Assembly (NCBI GenBank): GCA_025363535.1
Contig: JANYDP010000351.1
Span: 1 to 5,197, forward strand
Length of the DNA stretch: 5,197 nucleotides
Direction of reading: 5' to 3'
Origin: Verrucomicrobiota bacterium
Lineage (GTDB): Bacteria > Verrucomicrobiota > Verrucomicrobiia > Limisphaerales > CAIQOK01
Made by a program: the position numbers and the translations under genes
Notes under the pieces: generated by a model
The model's database searches: none
Told to the model about the DNA's origin: nothing
The model's input: the letters and a program-made list of their open reading frames with translations, nothing else
Shown here: piece after piece, positions 1 through 4,557 of the stretch
How positions within the stretch are numbered: the first letter of the stretch is position 1
Layout: each line of letters opens with the position of its first letter

Positions 1-233
1 GGAATCACCTGCACGCTGATGACCTGGCCGACCTGGGCCGCCGCCGCCGCGCCAGCATCCGTCGCCGCCTTGACTGCCGCCACGTCGCCCCGGAAGAATC
101 CGGTGACATAACCGCTGCCGACTTTTTCCCAGCCGGTAAACGTGACGTTCGCCGCCTTGAGCGCGGCATCGCACGCTTCGAGCAAGGCGCAGAGGCCTTT
201 GCATTCGATCATTCCAATTGCTTGTTGAGCCAT
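1..233 (-). CDS. BMC-H microcompartment shell protein (3' end cut by window)
   Basis: Encodes a single-domain bacterial microcompartment shell protein, which forms hexamers that tile the flat facets of the shell. The first 77 residues are visible, starting MAQQAIGMIECKG and running to VISVQVI followed by Pro; the family is usually about 90-100 residues, so only a short C-terminal tail is missing. Family landmarks seen: the opening AIGMIE strand, the ALLEACDAALKAANV helix (about 16-30), the pore loop KVGSGY (37-42), RGDVAAVKAATDAG (48-61), and the VISVQVIP strand leading to the tail. Trp35 lies just before the pore loop. Cys11, Cys15 and Cys21 near the N terminus have no Cys counterparts in the neighbouring paralogue. 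It lies 34 bases downstream of the other shell gene in the same direction, so co-transcription is likely. The ATG has no Shine-Dalgarno sequence. The family call is firm; the exact subtype (PduA/PduJ/EutM-like or PVM-type) is not settled. Confidence 0.95.
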   Translation of the reverse strand, partial: MAQQAIGMIECKGLCALLEACDAALKAANVTFTGWEKVGSGYVTGFFRGDVAAVKAATDAGAAAAAQVGQVISVQVI

Positions 234-267
234 ATTTAGTTCGTGGTTGAAAGTTGATAGTTGATAG
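234..267 (-). promoter_or_regulatory. G-depleted leader with heptad repeats before the downstream BMC-H gene
   Basis: This is the gap between the two shell genes. On the sense (minus) strand it reads as C/A/T-rich repeats of the type ATCAACT, ATCAACT, TTCAACC, with only one G in 34 bases. On the plus strand the heptads GGTTGAA, AGTTGAT, AGTTGAT and a partial AGTTA occupy 245-270, so the last overlaps the upstream stop codon. Positions 235-256 match 564-585 in the other shell leader at 19 of 22 bases. No purine-rich ribosome binding site is present. A role in translation or RNA stability is inference. Confidence 0.5.
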
Positions 268-555
268 TTATTTCTTCGCGCCGTTGTCGCCGACAAATGC
301 GGCGATCAAGTCGTCATGCGGGCGGGCGAGAATGTGGGAGCTGACGAGTTCGCCGACCTTGGCCGCAGCCTTGGAGCCGGAGTCCACGGCAGCTTTGACG
401 CTGCCGACGTCGCCCTGGCAGAGGACGGTGATGAGACCGCCACCGATGGGGATGGTTTTGACGAGGCGGACGTTGGCGGCTTTCACCATCGCGTCGCTGG
501 CTTCGACGCTGCCGACGTAGCCTTTGGTTTCGATCATGCCTAATGCTTCACTCAT
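268..555 (-). CDS. BMC-H microcompartment shell protein
   Basis: A complete 95-residue hexameric shell protein with one BMC domain. It opens MSEALGMIETKGYVGSVEAS, continues with the DAMVKAANV helix (21-29), a pore loop PIGGGL (36-41), the strand ITVLCQGDV (42-50), the helix GSVKAAVDSGSKAAAKVG (51-68) and VSSHILARPHDDL (71-83), where ARPH is the usual end of the core fold. The length fits the family. The pore triplet is Gly-Gly-Gly rather than the Gly-Ser-Gly seen in the neighbouring shell protein, so the central pores probably differ in what they pass. The gene sits between pduL (37-base gap) and the second BMC-H gene (34-base gap) in one direction, consistent with a shell operon. Start chosen at the ATG giving the canonical N terminus; there is no Shine-Dalgarno sequence. 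The C-terminal tail AAFVGDNGAKK is hydrophilic and without recognised function. Confidence 0.97.
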   Translation of the reverse strand: MSEALGMIETKGYVGSVEASDAMVKAANVRLVKTIPIGGGLITVLCQGDVGSVKAAVDSGSKAAAKVGELVSSHILARPHDDLIAAFVGDNGAKK

Positions 556-592
556 ATTTTATTTTTGGTTGGTGGTTGAGAGTTGTGAGAAA
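556..592 (-). promoter_or_regulatory. G-free leader with shared repeat before the first BMC-H gene
   Basis: This is the gap between pduL and the first shell gene. The sense strand of these 37 bases contains no G at all. It includes CAACTCTCAACCACCAACC followed by an A-rich AAAAATAAAAT run into the ATG. Positions 564-585 match 235-256 (the other shell leader) at 19 of 22 bases. Two heptads (GGTTGAG, AGTTGTG on the plus strand, 574-587) correspond to the longer heptad run in the other leader. No Shine-Dalgarno sequence is visible. An unstructured leader for non-canonical initiation is a reasonable inference. Confidence 0.5.
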
Positions 593-1270
593 TTATTTGA
601 TCAGTTCGCACGGCGTGTTGGGCTGGAGATTGCACGCGTTGCCTTCGTCGGTGTCAATGTGGACTTCCTGTTTGAAGCTTTTATCCACGCGGCAAAGCAT
701 TCGATCCAGAATAATGCCACACTCGCCGCCGATTTTGAGCTTCATGAAATCCCCTTGCTTCACGCCATGATAGTCGGCGTCTGCGGGTGAGAGATGCACA
801 TGCCGCAAGGCGCGAATGACGCCCTGCTCCATTTCAAAAAATCCCGCCGGCCCCATCAACATGCAGCCGAGCGTGCCTTTGATGTCGCCGGAACTGCGCA
901 GCGGCAGTTCAAACCCAAGCGCGATGCCGTCCGTGTAGGCCAGCTCGACTTGATTCAAACTCCGGCACGGCCCGAGAATGCGGAGGTTGGAAATCACGCG
1001 GCTGCGCGGACCGATCAAGGTGAGCGTTTCCTTCGCGGCAAATTGTCCGTCCTGATAAAGCCACTTGTGAACGGTGAGCTGATGTCCCTTGCCAAACAAG
1101 GCCTCGACTGCGTCCTGCGTCAGATGGCAATGCCGGGCGCTGATGTTGACCAGCAGCGGATTCGGCGCGGCGGCGGCGGTGGGCAACGGCTTGCCGAGAC
1201 GTGAATAGACCGACTGCCGAACCATGTGTTCGACGACCGCGCGGTGCAAAGTTGGACTCGGTGCTGTCAT
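593..1270 (-). CDS. pduL: PduL-type phosphate acyltransferase with N-terminal encapsulation peptide
   Basis: Catalyses acyl-CoA + phosphate to acyl-phosphate + CoA, regenerating CoA inside the microcompartment. The 225-residue protein shows the two halves of the PduL family. The first has VNISARHCHLT (41-51) and ILGPCRSLNQVEL (98-110); the second has RHVHLSP (156-162), GDFMKLKIGG (173-182) and EVHIDTDEGNA (202-212). His47, His49, Glu109, His157, His159 and His204 match the zinc-binding set of the family, and Arg103 the phosphate-contacting arginine; these assignments come from family knowledge. Residues about 6-25 (TLHRAVVEHMVRQSVYSRLG) form an amphipathic helix followed by a Pro/Ala linker (27-38), the usual architecture of an encapsulation peptide. 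I chose the ATG at 1270 because it places this helix at the N terminus. An in-frame ATG at 1345 would add 25 unrelated residues encoded by the divergent regulatory region. First gene of the minus-strand shell operon. Confidence 0.95.
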   Translation of the reverse strand: MTAPSPTLHRAVVEHMVRQSVYSRLGKPLPTAAAAPNPLLVNISARHCHLTQDAVEALFGKGHQLTVHKWLYQDGQFAAKETLTLIGPRSRVISNLRILGPCRSLNQVELAYTDGIALGFELPLRSSGDIKGTLGCMLMGPAGFFEMEQGVIRALRHVHLSPADADYHGVKQGDFMKLKIGGECGIILDRMLCRVDKSFKQEVHIDTDEGNACNLQPNTPCELIK

Positions 1271-1283
1271 AGCGATGCGACAG

Positions 1284-1296
1284 AATCTGACAGATT
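1284..1296. promoter_or_regulatory. Candidate operator palindrome AATCTG-A-CAGATT
   Basis: A perfect inverted repeat with 6-bp arms around a single central base. One further pair matches after skipping a mismatch (A1282 with T1298). It overlaps the candidate -35 element of the DeoR-type gene and lies between the candidate pduL -10 element and the pduL start, so a bound repressor could block both directions. Binding by the neighbouring DeoR-type protein is inferred. Confidence 0.4.
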
Positions 1297-1315
1297 TTAG
1301 AAACCCGTCAACAAT
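1287..1315 (+). promoter_or_regulatory. Candidate promoter of the DeoR-type gene
   Basis: CTGACA (1287-1292, five of six matches to the -35 consensus) is followed after 17 bases by AACAAT (1310-1315, four of six matches to the -10 consensus). This would give a leader of roughly 30-35 bases before the ATG at 1356. Matches are moderate, and this phylum's promoter consensus may differ. Confidence 0.35.
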
Positions 1316-1325
1316 TATCTTGCAA
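1296..1325 (-). promoter_or_regulatory. Candidate promoter of the pduL-shell operon
   Basis: On the minus strand TTGCAA (1325-1320) is followed after 18 bases by TCTAAA (1301-1296), a four-of-six match to each half of the sigma-70 consensus. An alternative -35, TTGACG (1311-1306), is a better hexamer but lacks a convincing -10 at normal spacing. Tentative. Confidence 0.25.
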
Positions 1326-1343
1326 AATCTTCCAAAATATTTC
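1323..1343 (+). repeat. Tandem direct repeat CAAAATCTTC / CAAAATATTTC
   Basis: Two adjacent copies (1323-1332 and 1333-1343) repeat with a period of 10 bases, about one helical turn. They sit just upstream of the DeoR-type start codon. Same-face spacing and the known use of short direct repeats by several DeoR-family regulators make this a candidate binding site, though AT-rich chance similarity is possible. Confidence 0.4.
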
Positions 1344-1355
1344 ACAGTGTTTCAG

Positions 1356-2114
1356 ATGTCAGCAGAAGAACGCCAGCAACGCATCGCCAGCTACCTGCAA
1401 AAGGTGGAGTTCGCCTCGTTGGAAGAACTGGCCAAACATGTGGACGCCTCGGAATCCACCGTGCGCCGCGACCTCACCGCGCTCGAAGCCACCGGCCTCG
1501 TCAAGCGCACCCACGGCGGCGCACGGCTGCTGGTTCCGGCGACGGATGAATTCACTTTCTCAGCGCGCGACACGCATCAACTAGAAGAAAAGGAACTCAT
1601 CGGCAAGGCCTGCGCTGCGCTGATCCAGCCGAACCAGACGGTCATCATTGACGCCGGCACAACCACGTATCACGTCGCGCGGCATCTCGAAGAGAAAGCG
1701 CCGCACATCATCACCAACTCGTTGCCCATCGCGCAGTTGTTTGCCGGAGCGAACCGGTTGGAGGTCGTTGTCACCGGCGGCGTGATTTATCCGAAGCTCG
1801 GTGTGCTGGTCGGGCCGCTGACGGTGGAGGCGATGAAAACCATGCACGCGGATGTGGCGATCATGAGCGGAGGCGGCATCTCGCTCGAAGGCGTAAGCAA
1901 TTCGCACGGCCTGCTGATTGACATCCAGCGCGCGATGCTGCACGCAGCGCCCAAAGTAATTTTTTGTTTTGACCACACGAAATTCGGCCGCCAGTCCGTG
2001 CTGCCGCTGTGCGGGCTGGAGGCGATTGACACCATCGTCACCGACAGCAAAGCGCCGCGTGAACTGGTGCATCAACTGCGGAGAAAAAACATAGAAGTGA
2101 TCGTGGCGAAGTGA
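1356..2114 (+). CDS. DeoR-family transcriptional regulator, probable repressor of the BMC operon
   Basis: A 252-residue sugar-phosphate-responsive regulator acting on DNA in the cytoplasm. The N-terminal winged helix-turn-helix spans about residues 4-57, with the family signature STVRRDLTALEATGLVKR (34-51) followed by THGGA (52-56). The C-terminal sensor domain (about 73-232) has IDAGTTTYHVA (98-108), ITNSLPIA (119-126), VVTGG (138-142), the segment MSGGGISLEGVSN (170-182), and FDHTKFGR (205-212), corresponding to the aDxsKfG motif of the family. Length is typical. The ATG at 1356 starts MSAEERQQRI, the usual N terminus; an open upstream extension to 1224 would run through the control region and into pduL and was rejected. 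It is transcribed divergently from pduL and the shell genes, and DeoR-type regulators accompany PVM-type compartment loci, so local control and autoregulation are likely. The effector is probably a sugar phosphate but cannot be named from sequence. Confidence 0.94.
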   Translation: MSAEERQQRIASYLQKVEFASLEELAKHVDASESTVRRDLTALEATGLVKRTHGGARLLVPATDEFTFSARDTHQLEEKELIGKACAALIQPNQTVIIDAGTTTYHVARHLEEKAPHIITNSLPIAQLFAGANRLEVVVTGGVIYPKLGVLVGPLTVEAMKTMHADVAIMSGGGISLEGVSNSHGLLIDIQRAMLHAAPKVIFCFDHTKFGRQSVLPLCGLEAIDTIVTDSKAPRELVHQLRRKNIEVIVAK

Positions 2115-2129
2115 TCAAGGTAAAATAGT

Positions 2130-2174
2130 TTGGCGGATGAGACGCGCCCGGCCGCATCCTCATCCGCCAATTTT
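2130..2174. terminator. Strong stem-loop terminator between convergent genes
   Basis: A perfect 12-bp stem pairs TTGGCGGATGAG (2130-2141) with CTCATCCGCCAA (2159-2170) around a 17-base loop, followed by TTTTATTT on the plus strand. AAAATA lies upstream, giving a T-rich tract for minus-strand transcripts too. It sits 15 bases after the DeoR-type stop codon and just beyond the stop of the convergent EF-hand gene, so it probably serves both. Confidence 0.88.
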
Positions 2175-2188
2175 ATTTGGGCGTTTAA

Positions 2189-2659
2189 TTATTGTTGGTC
2201 GCCAGGCGGAGGTCCCGGCGGGCCATCAAAACCCGCGTCACCATTTCTCCGCTGCGGACGGCCTTGCGGGCCGTCCCCCTGCCCTTGGCCCGGCCGGCCA
2301 CCCATTCCCTGCGGCGGTGGTCCCATCAATTCCGGCATGGACAATTTTCCATCGCCATCCTTGTCGAGGGTCTTCAGAACGGTGGCGGCATTGGCGATCT
2401 CGTCCGCATCCACAAATCCGTCATGGTTGGCGTCGAGTGCGCGCACCACGGCCGGAAGCGGCGGACGGTTCCGGCGCATGGGGGCGTTGCCCGATCCATC
2501 CGGTCCTCCGGGGCCGTCTTGGGCTTCCATGTTTGGACGCTGACGGCGCGGTGGACGCTGACCGTCGGCGGAGCCGTTGTTGTTGTCCTGAGCGATGATG
2601 ACCCATGCAGAGGCACCGAGTGCGAGCATGGCGATGACTGCTTTGCTGGTGGTTTTCAT
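2189..2659 (-). CDS. Secreted Gly/Pro/Gln-rich EF-hand protein
   Basis: A 156-residue predicted exported protein of unknown role. Residues 1-23 form a signal peptide: MKTTSK, then a hydrophobic stretch AVIAMLALGASAWVIIA with likely cleavage before Gln24. A low-complexity basic/acidic linker (about 25-70) is followed by two adjacent EF-hand calcium loops: DANHDGFVDADE (76-87) and DKDGDGKLSMPE (99-110). Both keep Asp at position 1, Asp/Asn at 3, Asp at 5, Gly at 6 and Glu at 12, so both should bind calcium. The tail (113-156) is rich in Gly, Pro, Gln and Arg and probably disordered. I chose the ATG at 2659 over the upstream ATG at 2728 because it gives a clean signal peptide and has AAAGG six bases upstream. 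Convergent with the DeoR-type gene and sharing its terminator; no link to the compartment is evident. Similar small EF-hand proteins are common in Planctomycetota and Verrucomicrobiota (family knowledge). Confidence 0.85.
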   Translation of the reverse strand: MKTTSKAVIAMLALGASAWVIIAQDNNNGSADGQRPPRRQRPNMEAQDGPGGPDGSGNAPMRRNRPPLPAVVRALDANHDGFVDADEIANAATVLKTLDKDGDGKLSMPELMGPPPQGMGGRPGQGQGDGPQGRPQRRNGDAGFDGPPGPPPGDQQ

Positions 2660-2665
2660 TTTTTG

Positions 2666-2670
2666 CCTTT
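2666..2670 (-). promoter_or_regulatory. Shine-Dalgarno-like site of the EF-hand gene
   Basis: AAAGG on the minus strand, within AGAGAAAGG, lies six bases before the ATG at 2659. It supports that start over the in-frame ATG at 2728 and is the only clear Shine-Dalgarno-like site among the starts seen in the window. Confidence 0.55.
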
Positions 2671-2715
2671 CTCTTTTTTGGTTGTCGGCCGCCATCAAAG
2701 CGGTCGGTGGTTGTA

Positions 2716-2752
2716 GAAAATTTTTCAACTTTCGCCCCGGCAGTTCACTGCC
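2716..2752. promoter_or_regulatory. Two small palindromes upstream of the EF-hand gene
   Basis: GAAAA-T-TTTTC (2716-2726) and GGCAGT-TC-ACTGCC (2739-2752) are perfect inverted repeats 57 and 80 bases upstream of the EF-hand start. They could be protein-binding sites or part of the promoter region; no good -35/-10 pair was found around them. The rest of the 240-bp intergenic stretch (2660-2899) shows no gene and no convincing terminator for the dehydrogenase gene upstream of it. Confidence 0.25.
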
Positions 2753-2843
2753 CCGCCCCGGCGTTGGTTGAAGTTCATTTCAATTTTCATGACGCCAACC
2801 TACACGACGCCACCTTAAGCCGGCATGAAGACGAAATTATTTT

Positions 2844-2863
2844 TCAACCGTGTTCAGCCGTGT
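2844..2863 (+). repeat. 10-bp tandem repeat TCAACCGTGT / TCAGCCGTGT
   Basis: Two adjacent 10-base copies differing at one position, in the non-coding stretch just downstream of the dehydrogenase gene. No function is recognised. Confidence 0.4.
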
Positions 2864-2899
2864 GAAAAAGGACGTCGAGGCAACCGCCGTACGAAAAAC

Positions 2900-4348
2900 T
2901 TATTTAGCCACCGGTTCCAACCGGACGATCCGATCCGGCCCGTTCAGCGCGACGTAAATGCAGCCGTCCGGCCCGTTGGCCACGTAACGCACGCGGCCGA
3001 TGTCCTTGAACAAAACTTCCTGCTCCACGACTTGATGCCCGTCCACGATGAGCCGGCGGAGTTCCTGCTGGGCGAGCGCAGTGACGAACAGATTGTTTTT
3101 CCAGCGCGGAAATTTGTCGCCGGAATAAAACGTGATCGCGCACACGGCGATGGACGGCGTCCAGTAAGTCACCGGCTGCTCCAGACCGTCCCGGGCCGTG
3201 CCTTCCGCGATGGGCGCGCCGTTGTAATCCATGCCGTAGCTGATCACCGGCCAACCGTAGTTCAGTCCTTTGCGAATCCAGTTGATCTCATCGCCGCCGC
3301 GCGGGCCGTGTTCGGCCTCCCAGAGTTCACCGGTGACGGGATGGCGCGTGAGTCCCTGCGGATTGCGGTTGCCGTAGCACCAGATGCTCGGAAAGGCATT
3401 GGAAACACCGACGAACGGATTGTCGGTGGGAATCCGGCCATCGTCAAAGATGCGATGGATTTTTCCATTGGGCCGCGTAATGTCCTGGGCGTTGTCTTTT
3501 TCCCCGCGCTCGCCCATCGAGAAAAACAAATGTCCCTCACCGTCAAACGCCAGGCGCGAACCGAAGTGAATGTCCGACGGCTTGTAAAACGAATAGGGCG
3601 CGCGGAAAATAATTTCGCCGTCCGTCCAGCGGTTGCCCTGGATGCGGCCCCGCGCCACGGCGGTGAGACCCAGCACCTGGCCGGTGGCGTTGGTGTACGG
3701 ATCACTGAACGTCAGATAAACCCAGCCGTTGCTTGCATACCCCGGATGCAACGCGACCTCCATTAAGCCGCCTTGTCCACGGGCGCGGACGGACGGCGTG
3801 CCGGCCACCGGTTCGCCCACCGGTTCGCCTGCCTTCACCACGCGCAGCCGGCCCGGCAACTCCGTCACCAGCATCCGTCCATCCGGCAGGAACGCCAGCG
3901 ACCACGGGGTCTGCAAACCTTCGGCCACGACATTCTTCAAGCGAAACTTGTGCTCCTTGCTTTCCACGATCTGGTCGTCCACCGGCTTGGGAAAGGTCAA
4001 CTGCCCGCGCCGAAACTGCTCCTGTTTTTCGCGGATAAAAACCACCATCACCCGGATCTCCGCCTCGCTCAAAACCATCTTCCACGCGACCATGTTGTTC
4101 GTGGGATAACCGTCGCGGATGCTGCGGGCAAGACTCACATCGTCGGTGCCGTGCTTGAACAACTCCGGCTTCAACAAGCCCGGGGCCTGCGCGCCTTCAA
4201 GATTTTTTCCATGACAGTTCGCGCAGACCTGGCCGTAGAACGCCGGAATATCCCGCGCCAGCAAAGGAGCAGCCGCAGTAAAAAAGACGAACGCGAGCAG
4301 ATGTGATTTTGCGATCAGGCCCGCCCCTGTTTTAGCGTGTTGATTCAT
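2900..4348 (-). CDS. Cytochrome c-PQQ-dependent sugar dehydrogenase fusion (glucose/sorbosone dehydrogenase family)
   Basis: A 482-residue exported enzyme predicted to oxidise the C1 of aldose sugars with PQQ and pass electrons to its own haem. An N-terminal signal peptide (about 1-31, hydrophobic core LLAFVFFTAAAPLLA) is followed by a small class I cytochrome c domain (about 35-115) with the haem motif CANCH (42-46); Met86 in NNMVAWK is the likely second iron ligand. Residues about 135-478 form the six-bladed propeller of the soluble aldose dehydrogenase family: LVTELPGRLRVV (160-171), GQGGLMEVALHPGY (191-204), RGEKDNAQD (281-289), IPTDNPF (306-312), YGNRNPQGL (325-333) and EHGPRGGDEIN (346-356). 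His201 probably corresponds to the catalytic base of the family, Arg328/Asn329 to PQQ-site residues. A GEPVGEPV duplication lies at 175-182. PQQ synthesis genes are not in view. The gene has its own upstream promoter-like site, so it is probably a separate unit. Start ATG gives the signal peptide; no Shine-Dalgarno sequence. The substrate is not determined. Confidence 0.92.
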   Translation of the reverse strand: MNQHAKTGAGLIAKSHLLAFVFFTAAAPLLARDIPAFYGQVCANCHGKNLEGAQAPGLLKPELFKHGTDDVSLARSIRDGYPTNNMVAWKMVLSEAEIRVMVVFIREKQEQFRRGQLTFPKPVDDQIVESKEHKFRLKNVVAEGLQTPWSLAFLPDGRMLVTELPGRLRVVKAGEPVGEPVAGTPSVRARGQGGLMEVALHPGYASNGWVYLTFSDPYTNATGQVLGLTAVARGRIQGNRWTDGEIIFRAPYSFYKPSDIHFGSRLAFDGEGHLFFSMGERGEKDNAQDITRPNGKIHRIFDDGRIPTDNPFVGVSNAFPSIWCYGNRNPQGLTRHPVTGELWEAEHGPRGGDEINWIRKGLNYGWPVISYGMDYNGAPIAEGTARDGLEQPVTYWTPSIAVCAITFYSGDKFPRWKNNLFVTALAQQELRRLIVDGHQVVEQEVLFKDIGRVRYVANGPDGCIYVALNGPDRIVRLEPVAK

Positions 4349-4368
4349 ATTCGTTTTAATGCCCGCCG

Positions 4369-4397
4369 AAGTAGCCAGACGTACAATTGAATGTCAA
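4369..4397 (-). promoter_or_regulatory. Candidate promoter of the sugar dehydrogenase gene
   Basis: A perfect -35 hexamer TTGACA lies at 4397-4392 on the minus strand. The -10 is poor: at 17-base spacing the hexamer is CTACTT (4374-4369), preceded by TG in extended -10 position. The leader would be only about 10-15 bases. The -35 is striking; the pair as a whole is tentative. Confidence 0.3.
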
Positions 4398-4501
4398 ACT
4401 TAGTTCTGAAAAACTGTGAAGCCGGAATGAAAATTCGCGTGCGATGCAGTGCCAGTAACCAGGCAAGACCCGCGCCCGCGCCCGTCAGTGTTCCGGGCAA
4501 T

Positions 4502-4533
4502 AAAAAAACCGGGAGGAAAACGACTCCTCCCGG
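4502..4533 (-). terminator. Rho-independent terminator of clpC
   Basis: A perfect 9-bp GC-rich stem, CCGGGAGGA (4509-4517) with TCCTCCCGG (4525-4533), encloses a 7-base loop. On the minus strand it is followed by seven T residues (4508-4502). It lies 25 bases beyond the clpC stop codon and upstream of the dehydrogenase promoter region, so the two genes are separate units. Confidence 0.93.
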
Positions 4534-4557
4534 CATTTTGAATTCAGCCGTAAATGT

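Larger units (their letters stand above)
1271..1355. promoter_or_regulatory. Divergent intergenic control region between pduL and the DeoR-type gene
   Basis: This 85-bp AT-rich region separates two divergent start codons and should hold both promoters. It contains a 13-bp palindrome, a 10-bp tandem direct repeat and weak matches to sigma-70-like promoters in both directions, each listed separately. Neither start codon has a Shine-Dalgarno sequence. A DeoR-family gene divergent from the operon it presumably controls is a common autoregulated arrangement; that this regulator binds here is inference from layout. Confidence 0.7.

Noticed and set aside
1271..1345. Upstream in-frame ATG (1345) extending PduL to 250 residues
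   Set aside because: The added 25 residues have no family similarity and cover the divergent control region; the ATG at 1270 places the encapsulation-type helix at the N terminus.
1224..1355. Upstream in-frame start extending the DeoR-type protein to 296 residues
   Set aside because: It would overlap pduL and the control region; MSAEERQQRI at 1356 is the typical start of the family's winged helix domain.
2130..2716. Several plus-strand open frames opposite the EF-hand gene
   Set aside because: Their Pro/Gly/Arg-rich translations mirror the low-complexity coding strand; the minus frame has a signal peptide and two canonical EF-hands.
2660..2728. Upstream ATG (2728) for the EF-hand protein
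   Set aside because: It puts 23 hydrophilic residues before the signal peptide, and the ATG at 2659 has a Shine-Dalgarno-like AAAGG.
2825..3766. Long plus-strand open frame of 313 codons opposite the sugar dehydrogenase
   Set aside because: It is antisense to a gene with clear family motifs; its length reflects the GC-rich codon pattern of the opposite strand, and it shows no recognisable domain.
4345..4536. 63-codon open frame on the minus strand with hydrophobic stretches, overlapping the dehydrogenase start by ATGA
   Set aside because: It begins inside the clpC terminator region, spans that hairpin and the dehydrogenase promoter-like site, and resembles no family. A small membrane protein is not impossible but is unsupported.
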